64,000 nucleotides of DNA from Clostridia bacterium (lineage in GTDB: Bacteria > Bacillota > Clostridia > Christensenellales > Aristaeellaceae): the NCBI GenBank assembly GCA_017484085.1, contig JAFUTW010000013.1:1-64000 (forward strand), in the 5' to 3' direction. Below the pieces are notes generated by a model, which was not told the DNA's origin, searched no databases, and worked only from the letters and a program-made list of their open reading frames with translations. The position numbers and the translations under genes were made by a program. Each line of letters starts with the position of its first letter. Within the stretch, counting starts at the first letter, position 1. Shown piece after piece: positions 42,462-52,008 of the stretch.

Positions 42462-43319
42462 TTACGGCTTATCGTTTGCCGTCTCAAGCGACAGGGTTTC
42501 GCCGTCCGTCGTAAAGACCACAGTGCCGTTTTTGCCCGTCGAAGTGATGAGCGGAACCGCGCCCATCGCCTCCGCCGCCTCGAGCGCCGCTGCGGGCGGC
42601 TGATACTTGTCCGAGGTGGAGAAGATCACATACGCCGGCGAACAGGCGGCAAACAGATCGTCCTCCATCCGGCTGTTGTGGTGCGGGTTTTTAAGCACGT
42701 CGCACTTAAGAGACCCCGGAGCCGCCTCTTCGATGGCGCGCAGGCTCGTCGCCATGGAATCCGCCGTCAGCAGGAAGCGGTATTGGCCAAGCGTCAGCCG
42801 GAGGACCAGCGAGTTTTCATTCTCCAGGTCGCTGCTGTTGTTTCCCTCCGTGATCACAAGCGGCCCCAGCACCAGCAGCTCGGACGCGCCGAGTGCATAG
42901 CGCTCCCCCGGGGAAACGATGGTGTACACCGCCGCATTCGCCGCAGCTTTTTCTTTGGCGTTTGCCGCCTGTTTCTTGATCTGCCGGCGCACGCCCGCGT
43001 GCGGCACCAGGACCGCTTCCGGCTCCATTCGCAGGATGATGGGCGCGCCGCCGCCCACGTGGTCGCGGTGCGCATGTGTGCCGATGTAGTATTTCAGCTT
43101 CTCGACGCCTGCGGCCTCCATGTACTCTACGGCCCGCAGGCCGTAATCATGCGTGCCGGAGTCGATGAACGCAGCCTCCCCGTCGCACTCGATCAGGATG
43201 CCGTCGTTGCGGTCGATATCCAGGAAGTGAACGCGCAGCTCCGATGCCGCGGCCGGCTGTATGCACAGCGCAAGCGCAGCCAGCAGAGCACAGGCGCATC
43301 CGGTTAAACGCTTCAACAA
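42462..43319 (-). CDS. Secreted metallo-beta-lactamase-fold hydrolase (ComEC C-terminal-like)
   Basis: About 285 residues. The metal site is YIGTHAHRDHVGGG; VHFLDIDRNDGILIECDGEA precedes it, as in the DNA-internalisation ComEC/Rec2 C-terminal domain and related stand-alone proteins; later NPHHNSR and VIFST fit the same fold. The N-terminus is a signal peptide (RLTGCACALLAALALCIQPA). There is no ATG: TTG 43319 is preferred since GAGGG lies 7 bases upstream, with TTG 43316 or TTG 43340 as alternatives. It is secreted or membrane-anchored; the substrate (nucleic acid or phosphate ester) is a guess. Downstream of the nitroreductase gene, 41 bases away on the same strand. Confidence 0.8.
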   Translation of the reverse strand: MLKRLTGCACALLAALALCIQPAAASELRVHFLDIDRNDGILIECDGEAAFIDSGTHDYGLRAVEYMEAAGVEKLKYYIGTHAHRDHVGGGAPIILRMEPEAVLVPHAGVRRQIKKQAANAKEKAAANAAVYTIVSPGERYALGASELLVLGPLVITEGNNSSDLENENSLVLRLTLGQYRFLLTADSMATSLRAIEEAAPGSLKCDVLKNPHHNSRMEDDLFAACSPAYVIFSTSDKYQPPAAALEAAEAMGAVPLITSTGKNGTVVFTTDGETLSLETANDKP

Positions 43320-43360
43320 ATCGCTTCCCTCTTGCTGCAAAGTTTCTTCATCAGCGAAGC

Positions 43361-43882
43361 TCAGCGGATGAATTCCACCTCGCCCGCCGCGCGGTAAGGC
43401 GTGACCGGCGCCTCCGGGTCCGGATAGCCCAGCGCCGCCAGGCCGTAAACCACATGGTTTTCCGGGATATGAAGCTCAGTCATCACCGCGCGCACCTCAG
43501 GTTCATCACAGACGTGGCGCAGCTGGTTGATCCACACGGAGCCCACGCCGTAGCTCTTCGCCGCCAGGAAGACGTTCTGCAGGGCGCAGGCGTCGTCCTC
43601 CGGGCCGTAGACGCTCTCCCTGTCATTGGAGGGGATCAGCAGGGCGGCAGGGGCGTACATGTCGTAGTGTTCGCGGCCCGAGGCCACGCGAATGGCCTCC
43701 GCAAGCTTTTCGATCATCCGGCGGTTGCTCACAACGGTGAATTTCCAGGTCTTGAGGTTCTTCCCGCTGGGCGCGTGCATCGCAGCCTCGGCAAGATCGC
43801 AAAGCACCGCGTCCGGGATCGCCTCCCCGGTGAACTTGCGGATGCTCCTGCGCTCCAGGATGGTCTTCAGGGTCTCGTTCAT
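43361..43882 (-). CDS. Nitroreductase-family FMN oxidoreductase
   Basis: 173 residues. It begins NETLKTILERRSIRKFTGEA, the usual nitroreductase opening with the FMN-phosphate-binding RRSIRKF, and continues with MHAPSGKNLKTWKFTVV and NHVVYGLAALGYPD. These enzymes use NAD(P)H to reduce nitro compounds, flavins or quinones; the physiological substrate is unknown. AAGGAGACTGCT precedes ATG 43882. It is 57 bases downstream of no other gene on this strand and is followed closely by the metallo-hydrolase gene, perhaps as a two-gene operon. Confidence 0.9.
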   Translation of the reverse strand: MNETLKTILERRSIRKFTGEAIPDAVLCDLAEAAMHAPSGKNLKTWKFTVVSNRRMIEKLAEAIRVASGREHYDMYAPAALLIPSNDRESVYGPEDDACALQNVFLAAKSYGVGSVWINQLRHVCDEPEVRAVMTELHIPENHVVYGLAALGYPDPEAPVTPYRAAGEVEFIR

Positions 43883-43939
43883 AGCAGTCTCCTTCCTTTT
43901 CTCTCCCCGTTTAAAGCAGCCAGCTGAAAGATGGCCCGG

Positions 43940-44722
43940 TCAGCCCACCAGCCACTTATGGTCCTTTACGCTGTATAATGGAATGAACGGCAGCAGAATA
44001 GGCGTCTTTTCCGCCCAGGCACGGTATTCGGGGTCAGCGCCGTAGTTGCGCTCATGCCGCAGTTCCAGCCTGCGCGCGCCGCCGAACATGATGTACACGA
44101 TGCACAGCCAGCCGGCCAGCGCCGCCGCCACGCGCCCGGCATCCGTCAGCGCCGGAATGCCGGAGACGAGCACACCCGTCCAGAAGAGGATTTCGCCCAG
44201 ATAGTTGGGGCATCGCACAAAGGCATAGAGCCCAGTGTCCACAAAGCGCCGCGGATTTTTGCGTTTGGCCGCCGTCTTCTGCGCATCCGCCAGAGCCTCC
44301 AGCGTCAGCCCGCAGCACATGACAAAGACGCCGAAGATCCGAAAGCCGTCCGCCTCCGGCAAGGTCAGCACGCGGAAGGTGACCGGGCTTACCATCAGCG
44401 TATACAGCAATGCGCAGCCCACCCAGGTGCCGAGCTTCGCGATCAGTTTCATGTCGCTCCCGTCGCGGATCTCCCTGGCCAGCAGCTTGCGGTAGTTCTC
44501 GCTCTTCAGCTCCCGCATGGCCAGATAGCCGCCCAGACGCAAGCCATAGAACATGAGCAGGATGGCAGGCGCCATCGCATGACCATGGCCGGCAACAAGC
44601 AGCGCCAGACCCATCGCCGCGATCGAAAAGCCGTAACCGACGGAGATGAAGTAGACGAATTTGAGAAAGCCAAGCGCCGAAAAGATCAGCGCCAGACCGA
44701 ACAGTATGAAAAACAGATTCAT
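43940..44722 (-). CDS. DUF1295 / steroid-reductase-like integral membrane protein
   Basis: 260 residues, about six to seven membrane segments. The C-terminal half carries RRFVDTGLYAFVRCPNYLGE then ILFWTG, the conserved N-x-GL-x-x-YSRHPNYxGE-like region of the DUF1295 and isoprenylcysteine methyltransferase-like superfamily, ending in YRAWAEKTPILLPFIP. Members bind NADPH or SAM at the membrane, but most bacterial DUF1295 proteins have no known substrate. AGGGAGG precedes ATG 44722. A -10-like sequence was not identified with confidence. Confidence 0.8.
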   Translation of the reverse strand: MNLFFILFGLALIFSALGFLKFVYFISVGYGFSIAAMGLALLVAGHGHAMAPAILLMFYGLRLGGYLAMRELKSENYRKLLAREIRDGSDMKLIAKLGTWVGCALLYTLMVSPVTFRVLTLPEADGFRIFGVFVMCCGLTLEALADAQKTAAKRKNPRRFVDTGLYAFVRCPNYLGEILFWTGVLVSGIPALTDAGRVAAALAGWLCIVYIMFGGARRLELRHERNYGADPEYRAWAEKTPILLPFIPLYSVKDHKWLVG

Positions 44723-44791
44723 CGCCGACCTCCCTCTCGGAATTCCACCCTATTTTACATCATCCCGGCCGTTTTGCAACCCCCGCGCGCA

Positions 44792-44820
44792 TTGTCAAAC
44801 GTCACCCCCGGCACTATAAT
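44792..44820 (+). promoter_or_regulatory. Promoter of the C_GCAxxG_C_C gene
   Basis: TTGTCA (44792-44797), 17 bases, TATAAT (44815-44820). Confidence 0.8.
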
Positions 44821-44862
44821 AAAGAAAAACGGTGCTCATGCGCCGACAGGAGAAATGTCAAG

Positions 44863-45270
44863 ATGAGTATTTATCTGGAGCGTGCCAAAGTCCTTCGCGC
44901 TGTCACCGAGCGCCATTACAACTGCGCGCAGTCCGTAGCCGTGCCGTTCGCGGATGTGCTGGGCATGGATGAGGAAGTGCTCTACCGCATGGCGGCAAAC
45001 TTCGGCGGCGGCATGAAGATGGCCTCCGTCTGCGGCGCGCTCACGGGTGCGCTGATGGTCCTGGGCCTTGCCGGGCTGGATGACGTGCCCATGCTGCAGG
45101 AGATCTACCGCGGCATGAAGGAGCGGCACAACGGACACATGGAGTGCCGGGATCTGCTCGCCGAAAACGCCGCGCTCGGCCTGCCCAAAAAGCCCCACTG
45201 CGACGCGATGGTCTATGAATTCGTGGGGGTCACTGAGGAGCTGCTGCGGAAGTACGGGAAGCTTGCGTAA
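44863..45270 (+). CDS. C_GCAxxG_C_C family redox-type protein
   Basis: 135 residues. Conserved cysteines occur in the family order: NCAQSVAVPF (about 19), FGGGMKMASVCGALTGALM (about 48-65), and later MECRDLL and KPHCDAMV. The family is named for this spacing; its members occur near redox proteins and are thought to have redox-active or metal-binding cysteines. Cytoplasmic, monocistronic, with promoter and bidirectional terminator. Function unknown. Confidence 0.88.
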   Translation: MSIYLERAKVLRAVTERHYNCAQSVAVPFADVLGMDEEVLYRMAANFGGGMKMASVCGALTGALMVLGLAGLDDVPMLQEIYRGMKERHNGHMECRDLLAENAALGLPKKPHCDAMVYEFVGVTEELLRKYGKLA

Positions 45271-45292
45271 CTGTTTTCAGGCATCATAAAAT

Positions 45293-45325
45293 GCGACTCT
45301 CCTCTTCGGAGAGCCGTTTTTATGC
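45293..45325. terminator. Convergent bidirectional terminator
   Basis: GACTCTCC and GGAGAGCC-type arms around TCTTC, followed by GTTTTTAT on the plus strand and by GCATTTTATG on the minus strand. Confidence 0.8.
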
Positions 45326-45327
45326 TG

Positions 45328-47325
45328 TCACTTTTCCGCATGCGCCATCGCTTCCGCGCGCGCGTTCAGTTCCTCTGCTTGGTGGTAGGTCGGCACGATC
45401 TCCGGGATGAGTTTGCGCACAGCCGCCTCGTCGTCGTCGTAGGCCGCCTCCAGCAGCTGCTGCAGCAGTCTCAGGAACTGCTCATGGTCAAAGGGGATCG
45501 GCTTGCCGATGTGGATGAGATTGTTCTCCGTCTTGGTCAGCCCCTCCTCAGCCATCAGCTTCTCCTCATACAGCTTTTCGCCGGGGCGCAGGCCGGTGTA
45601 GACCACCTTGATGTCCCTGTCCGGCACGAAACCGGACAGCCGGATGAGGTTGCGCGCCAGGGTGTCTATCTTTACCGGCTGGCCCATATCCAGCACAAAG
45701 ATCTCGGAGCCCTGCGCCATCACGCTGGCCTGCAGCACCAGGCTGACCGCCTCCGGGATCGTCATGAAGTAGCGGATGATGTCCGGATGGGTGACCGTCA
45801 CCGGGCCGCCCGCCTCGATCTGCTTGCGGAAGAGCGGTATGACGGAGCCGTTGGAGCCCAGAACGTTGCCGAAGCGCACGGCGACAAAGCGCGTCCTGCT
45901 GTGAAAGCCTTCCGGCAGCCGGGGCTGTGTCCCTCCCGTCAGGTGAGCGTGCAGCACGGGCAGCAGGTCTTCCCGCCCCTCGCGGATCATGGAGTCGAAG
46001 GTCTGGATGATCATCTCGCCCACGCGCTTGGTGGCGCCCATCACGTTGGTGGGGTTGACCGCCTTGTCCGTGCTGATGAGGATGAAACGCGAGCAGCCGT
46101 GCCGCATCGCCGCGTAAGCCGTCTTGTAGGTGCCGACGGCGTTGTTCTTCACCGCCTCGCACGGGCTCTCCTCCATGAGGGGCACATGCTTGTGCGCTGC
46201 CGCGTGGAAGACGATGTCCGGCCGCCAGGTGGAAAAGAGATCCTCCAGCCTGCCGCTGTCGCGCACCGAGCCGATCAGCACCACGAGATCGAGCGCGGGA
46301 TGCTTGCGGCGCAGCTCCTGCTGGATGTCGTAGGCGTTGTTCTCGTAGATGTCGAAGATGATGAGCCGCTTGGGCCGGTGCTCCGCGATCTGCCGGCAGA
46401 GCTCGGAGCCGATGCTCCCGCCGCCGCCCGTCACCAGGATGACCTTGTCGTTGAGGAAATCGAACACGCGGCTGAGGTCGCTGGTGATGGGATCCCGCCC
46501 CAGTAGGTCCTCGATCGCCACGTCCTTCATCGCGGAGATGCTGATGTCGCCGTTCACGATCTGGTAGATGCCGGGCAGTTTTTTCAGCTCGCACCCCGTC
46601 TCCTGGCAGATCTTGAGGATCTTGCGCCGCTCCGCCTCGCTGGCGCTGGGCACAGCGACGTAGATCTTGTTGATGCCGTACTTCTTCACCATGTCCGGGA
46701 TGGCGTCGCGCCCGCCGACGATGGGCACGCCGTCAATGTACCGGTTCCACTTGTTGGGGTTGTCGTCGATGATGCACAGGACGTGTCCGTTGATCTCCTT
46801 GGCCTTGTGCAGATCCCGCAGGATCATCTGTCCCGCGTTGCCCGCGCCCACCAGCATGAGGCGGGGCGCCCCCCGGTCGCTGGCCTTCTTGGCGGGGAGA
46901 CGCCGCATCAGCCAGAAACGGTAGGCAAAGCGGATGCCCAGCACCAGGATGTACTGGAAGAACGTGCCCATGACATAGTAGGAAATGGGCATTCGCTCAT
47001 AGAACAGCGCGATCATGGTGATGTGGAAAGCCGACGTGATGCCGCAGGCGATCGTCGTCATCGCCAGCTCGTAATAGCTGGCAAAGCGCCACATGCTCTG
47101 GTAGAGGCGCATCGCCCAGAAGAGGCCGATGCAGAACACCGTGTACAGCGGCGTGAAGGAGATCCAGGTTTCGATGTATTCGGCGTCGATCAGTGCGAAG
47201 TTCATCTCATGGCGGAGCAGCAGCGCCATAAAATAGGAAATATTGACGGCGATGCCGTCGTACAGCGTCATTGCGATCGCGATTTTCTGCCAGTGCTCCA
47301 GTCGGGAGCTGTGTACACTCTTCAA
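45328..47325 (-). CDS. CapD/PglF-type membrane nucleotide-sugar 4,6-dehydratase
   Basis: About 665 residues. Four N-terminal membrane segments are followed by a CoA/NAD-binding-like Rossmann domain (LMLVGAGNAGQMILRDL) and a second, catalytic SDR domain (ILVTGGGGSIGSELCRQI) with STDKAVNPTNVMGATKR, the dehydratase-type active site in which Lys acts without the usual Tyr. These enzymes convert UDP-GlcNAc to a 4-keto-6-deoxy sugar for surface glycans. I prefer TTG 47325 (GAGGGGTGG upstream); ATG 47364 is an alternative. Upstream in-frame codons to 47574 lie before the predicted transcription start. Confidence 0.88.
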   Translation of the reverse strand: MKSVHSSRLEHWQKIAIAMTLYDGIAVNISYFMALLLRHEMNFALIDAEYIETWISFTPLYTVFCIGLFWAMRLYQSMWRFASYYELAMTTIACGITSAFHITMIALFYERMPISYYVMGTFFQYILVLGIRFAYRFWLMRRLPAKKASDRGAPRLMLVGAGNAGQMILRDLHKAKEINGHVLCIIDDNPNKWNRYIDGVPIVGGRDAIPDMVKKYGINKIYVAVPSASEAERRKILKICQETGCELKKLPGIYQIVNGDISISAMKDVAIEDLLGRDPITSDLSRVFDFLNDKVILVTGGGGSIGSELCRQIAEHRPKRLIIFDIYENNAYDIQQELRRKHPALDLVVLIGSVRDSGRLEDLFSTWRPDIVFHAAAHKHVPLMEESPCEAVKNNAVGTYKTAYAAMRHGCSRFILISTDKAVNPTNVMGATKRVGEMIIQTFDSMIREGREDLLPVLHAHLTGGTQPRLPEGFHSRTRFVAVRFGNVLGSNGSVIPLFRKQIEAGGPVTVTHPDIIRYFMTIPEAVSLVLQASVMAQGSEIFVLDMGQPVKIDTLARNLIRLSGFVPDRDIKVVYTGLRPGEKLYEEKLMAEEGLTKTENNLIHIGKPIPFDHEQFLRLLQQLLEAAYDDDEAAVRKLIPEIVPTYHQAEELNARAEAMAHAEK

Positions 47326-47398
47326 GGTTCCACCCCTCAACCCTTTATCGTTATCAGCGGGCATCGGCCCTCTGTGAACTGCATAACCTACCATATTA

Positions 47399-47427
47399 TT
47401 TATAGCCCAAGCAGGCCGCGATGTCAA
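47399..47427 (-). promoter_or_regulatory. Promoter of the CapD-type gene
   Basis: Minus-strand TTGACA (47427-47422), 17 bases, TATAAA (47404-47399). Its position rules out starts upstream of about 47392. Confidence 0.75.
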
Positions 47428-47512
47428 CCGCGGCAGCAGCTTCAAAAAGGACGGCGGATGCTTTAAAATTTCAAATCTGATTATAATGAATCCAAAATAT
47501 TTTAAAAAATGA

Positions 47513-48937
<1,425 letters not shown>

Positions 48938-48957
48938 TTTCAAAAATCCGACACTTC

Positions 48958-48985
48958 AGCCGCGGGGAACCCCGCGGCTTTCTTT
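48958..48985 (+). terminator. Terminator of gdhA
   Basis: AGCCGCGGGG, short AA loop, CCCCGCGGCT followed by TTCTTT. Confidence 0.85.
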
Positions 48986-49112
48986 GTGCCCTGATCCCGG
49001 TTGACAAAGCCAAAGAAATTTTAAAGACTTTTTGTCAACCTTTTGCCGGTTCATTCAAGAAATGCAGATAATACAAAGCTTTTGAATCAAAGGTTTTAGA
49101 GAAAAACAGGGG

Positions 49113-49141
49113 TTGACAAATATTGTAAAGCGCACTATAAT
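49113..49141 (+). promoter_or_regulatory. Consensus promoter of the TrpX-type ABC operon
   Basis: TTGACA (49113-49118), 17 bases, TATAAT (49136-49141), a perfect promoter. The segment 48986-49112 is AT-rich and holds TTGTCAACC/GGTTGACA copies at 49000 and 49034 that could be decoy or operator sequences; no gene is present. Confidence 0.85.
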
Positions 49142-49192
49142 GGCGGCAATTCGTATCAGGCCAAAGGCCATCAAATAACGGAGGTACTGAGA

Positions 49193-50131
49193 ATGAAAAA
49201 GCTTCTTGCCATCGCCGTCGCTCTGATGATGCTGAGCGTCGCCGCCTGCGCCGGCGCCACTACCGTCGGCATCTGCCAGCTGGTGCAGCACCCCGCGCTG
49301 GATCTCGCCACCCAGGGCTTCAAGGACGCGCTGTCCGCGAAGATCCCCGACGTCGTCTTTGACGAGCAGAACGCCTCCGGCGACTCCGCCACCTGCGCCA
49401 CCATCGTGAACGGCTTCGTCTCCGCCGGCGTGGACCTCATCATGGCCAACGCCACCCCGGCCCTGCAGGCTGCCGTCGCGGCCACGGGCGACATCCCGAT
49501 CCTCGCCACCTCCATCACCGATTACGCCACCGCGCTGGATATGGACGCGGCGACCTTCACCGGCGTCACCGGCATCAACGTCTCCGGCACCACCGACCTG
49601 GCGCCGCTGGACGGCCAGGCGGACATGATCGTTGAGCTCTTCCCGGAGACCAAGAAGGTCGGCCTGCTCTACTGCTCCGCGGAGCCGAACTCCCTCTACC
49701 AGGTCAACACCATCCGCGGCCTGCTGGAAGCCAAGGGCATCGAGACCAAGGACTTCGCCTTTGCCGATTCCAATGACGTTGCCAGCGTGACCCAGAGCGC
49801 CGTCGGCGACGTGGATGTGCTCTACATCCCCACCGACAACACAGCCGCCAGCGTCACCGAGACCATCGCGGGCGTCGTCCTCCCGGGCAAGCTCCCCGTC
49901 GTCGCCGGCGAGGAAGGCATCGTCCAGGGCTGCGGCATCGGCACCCTGACCATCAGCTACTACGACATCGGCACCGCCACCGGTGAGATGGCCGCCGAGA
50001 TCCTGCTGAACGGCGCGGACGTCTCCACGATGCCCATCCAGGCCGCTCCGCAGTTCACCAAGAAGTACAACGCGGCCAACGCCGCCGAGCTGGGCATCAC
50101 CATCCCGGATGACTACGTGCCCTGCGACTGA
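49193..50131 (+). CDS. ABC transporter substrate-binding protein, PF04392/TrpX type
   Basis: 312 residues. Signal sequence MKKLLAIAVALMMLSVAACA with a possible lipobox Cys at 19. The mature part starts TTVGICQLVQHPALDLATQG, a highly conserved opening of this family, and contains DVVFDEQNASGDSATCATIV, VGLLYCSAEPNSLYQVNTI and DVLYIPTDNTAASV. Family members bind aromatic amino acids (tryptophan in streptococci) or related ligands. It is followed by a hairpin and then by the cognate permease and ATPase genes. Confidence 0.9.
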   Translation: MKKLLAIAVALMMLSVAACAGATTVGICQLVQHPALDLATQGFKDALSAKIPDVVFDEQNASGDSATCATIVNGFVSAGVDLIMANATPALQAAVAATGDIPILATSITDYATALDMDAATFTGVTGINVSGTTDLAPLDGQADMIVELFPETKKVGLLYCSAEPNSLYQVNTIRGLLEAKGIETKDFAFADSNDVASVTQSAVGDVDVLYIPTDNTAASVTETIAGVVLPGKLPVVAGEEGIVQGCGIGTLTISYYDIGTATGEMAAEILLNGADVSTMPIQAAPQFTKKYNAANAAELGITIPDDYVPCD

Positions 50132-50154
50132 CAGATTTCCGCAAACCGTCCTTT

Positions 50155-50183
50155 AACCAAGGAGGGGTACACCCTCCTTGGTT
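50155..50183 (+). terminator. Hairpin between binding-protein and permease genes
   Basis: AACCAAGGAGGG and CCCTCCTTGGTT flank GTACA, followed by TCATTG. Third case in this window of a hairpin directly after a transporter binding-protein gene. Confidence 0.75.
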
Positions 50184-50233
50184 TCATTGCTGTATAACGC
50201 CCCGCAACGGGGACTGACTGGGGGAACGACCGA

Positions 50234-51157
50234 GTGGATTTACTGAAACTGTTTAACGCCCTGCCCGGCGCAGCCGCGCAGGGGCTGATCTGGGGCCTTA
50301 TGGCCATCGGCGTGTACATCACCTACCGCATCCTGGACGTCGCGGACCTGACGGTGGACGGCAGCATGGCCACGGGCGGCGCGATCGCCGCCGTGCTCAT
50401 CATGAGCGGCTGTAACGTCTGGCTCGCCATCCTTGTCGCCTTCATCGTCGGCATGGCGGCCGGGCTCGTCACGGGCCTCTTCCATACCTTTATGGGCATC
50501 CCTGCCATCCTGTCCGGCATCCTGACGCAGCTGGGGCTCTACTCCATCAATCTGCGCATCATGGGCGGCAAGGCAAACGTCGCCGTCAACCCCAACAAGT
50601 ACACGCTGCTCGTCAGCCTGCGCAACGTGCGGTCGCTGACGCTGGGCAACCCGATCTTCGTGCTGATCCTCTTTACGGCGGCGCTCATCCTCACGCTGTA
50701 CTGGTTCTTCGGTACGGAGCTCGGCTGCTCGCTGCGCGCCACCGGCGCCAACCAGCGCATGGCCCGCGCCCAGGGCATCAACACCAGCCGCAACGTGCTG
50801 CTGGGGCTCATGCTCTCCAACGGCCTGGTCGCGCTCTCCGGCGCGCTGCTCGCCCAGTATCAGGGCTTCGCGGATGTCAACTCCGGCCGCGGCGCCATCG
50901 TCATCGGCCTGGCGGCCGTCATCATCGGCGAGGTCTTCTTCGGCAAGGTGTTCATCAACTTCGGCCTCAAGCTCACGGCGGTGTCCATCGGCGCCATCGT
51001 CTACTACCTGGTCATCCAGGTCGTCCTCTGGCTGGGCCTCAACGCCAACGACCTCAAGCTGCTCACCGCGCTCGTGGTGTCCATCTTCCTGGCCGTGCCC
51101 TTCTGGCGGGGCAAGCTCGCCGGAAAGCGCACCGGAAAGGGGGAGAACCATGCTTAA
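50234..51157 (+). CDS. ABC transporter permease (TrpY-type)
   Basis: 307 residues, about eight membrane segments, related to the LivH/M and ribose-type permeases. The start is GTG 50234 with TGGGGGAAC upstream. Features: ALPGAAAQGLIWGLMAIGVY, DVADLTVDGSMATGGAIAAV, FHTFMGIPAILSGILTQLGL, and RATGANQRMARAQGINTSR. Overlaps the ATPase gene by 8 bases. Confidence 0.92.
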   Translation: MDLLKLFNALPGAAAQGLIWGLMAIGVYITYRILDVADLTVDGSMATGGAIAAVLIMSGCNVWLAILVAFIVGMAAGLVTGLFHTFMGIPAILSGILTQLGLYSINLRIMGGKANVAVNPNKYTLLVSLRNVRSLTLGNPIFVLILFTAALILTLYWFFGTELGCSLRATGANQRMARAQGINTSRNVLLGLMLSNGLVALSGALLAQYQGFADVNSGRGAIVIGLAAVIIGEVFFGKVFINFGLKLTAVSIGAIVYYLVIQVVLWLGLNANDLKLLTALVVSIFLAVPFWRGKLAGKRTGKGENHA

Positions 51158-51944
51158 GATCTCCCATATCGCTAAGACCTTCAACCCCGGCACCATCACC
51201 GAAAAGAAGGCGCTGCTGGACGTCGATCTCCACCTGAACGAGGGGGATTTCGTCACCGTCATCGGCGGCAACGGCGCAGGCAAATCCACGATGCTGAACG
51301 CCGTGGCCGGCGTCTTCCCCGTGGACCGGGGCACCATCGAGATCGGCGGTGTCAACGTCACGAACCTTCCGGAGTACAAGCGCGCCGCCTACCTCGGCCG
51401 CGTCTTCCAGGACCCCATGACCGGCACCGCCGCCACCATGAACATCGAAGAGAACATGGCGCTCGCCCTGCGCCGCGGCCGCCCGCGCGGCCTGCGCTGG
51501 GGCATCACCAATCTGGAGCGGCAGATGTACCGCGAGCAGCTGCACACCCTGGGCCTCGGCCTGGAGGACCGCATGGCCAGCAAGGTCGGCCTGCTCTCCG
51601 GCGGCCAGCGCCAGGCGCTGACGCTGCTGATGGCGACGCTGCGCACCCCCAAGCTGCTGCTGCTGGACGAGCATACCGCCGCCCTGGATCCCAAGACGGC
51701 CGCCAAAGTGCTGGAGATCACGGAGAAGATCGTCTCCGAACAGCACCTCACCGCCATGATGGTCACCCACAACATGAAGGACGCGATCGCCATCGGCAAC
51801 CGCCTCATCATGATGAACGAAGGCCGGATCGTGGTGGACGTTTCCGGCGAGCAGAAGCAGAAGCTGACCCGCGCCGACCTGATGGGCCTGTTTGAAAAGG
51901 CCGCAGGCAAGGAGCTGGACGGCGACCGCCTGCTGCTGTCCTGA
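51150..51944 (+). CDS. ABC transporter ATPase (TrpZ-type)
   Basis: 264 residues. ATG 51150 is chosen because GGGGGAG lies 5-6 bases upstream and MLKISHIAKTFNPGT is the normal family opening; an earlier in-frame start would lie inside the permease gene. Walker A VTVIGGNGAGKSTMLNAVAG, signature LSGGQRQALTLLMATL, Walker B LLLLDEHTAALDP with His after DE as in this family. Completes the SBP-permease-ATPase operon. Confidence 0.94.
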   Translation: MLKISHIAKTFNPGTITEKKALLDVDLHLNEGDFVTVIGGNGAGKSTMLNAVAGVFPVDRGTIEIGGVNVTNLPEYKRAAYLGRVFQDPMTGTAATMNIEENMALALRRGRPRGLRWGITNLERQMYREQLHTLGLGLEDRMASKVGLLSGGQRQALTLLMATLRTPKLLLLDEHTAALDPKTAAKVLEITEKIVSEQHLTAMMVTHNMKDAIAIGNRLIMMNEGRIVVDVSGEQKQKLTRADLMGLFEKAAGKELDGDRLLLS

Positions 51945-51960
51945 TCCTGCTTCATATCAG

Positions 51961-51993
51961 CTGAGCCCCGCCTTCCGGCGGGGCTCAGTTTTG
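51961..51993 (+). terminator. Terminator of the TrpX-type operon
   Basis: CTGAGCCCCGCC, loop TTCC, GGCGGGGCTCAG, then TTTTG. Confidence 0.9.
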
Positions 51994-52008
51994 TATACCT
52001 GTGATGCG

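Noticed and set aside
45322..46506. 394-codon plus-strand frame opposite the CapD-type gene
   Set aside because: Shadow frame; begins in the terminator and lacks any family motif.
48986..49112. A second promoter or small RNA before the TrpX-type operon, because TTGACA-like copies recur
   Set aside because: No matching -10 boxes at proper distance from the extra copies; only the promoter at 49113-49141 is convincing.
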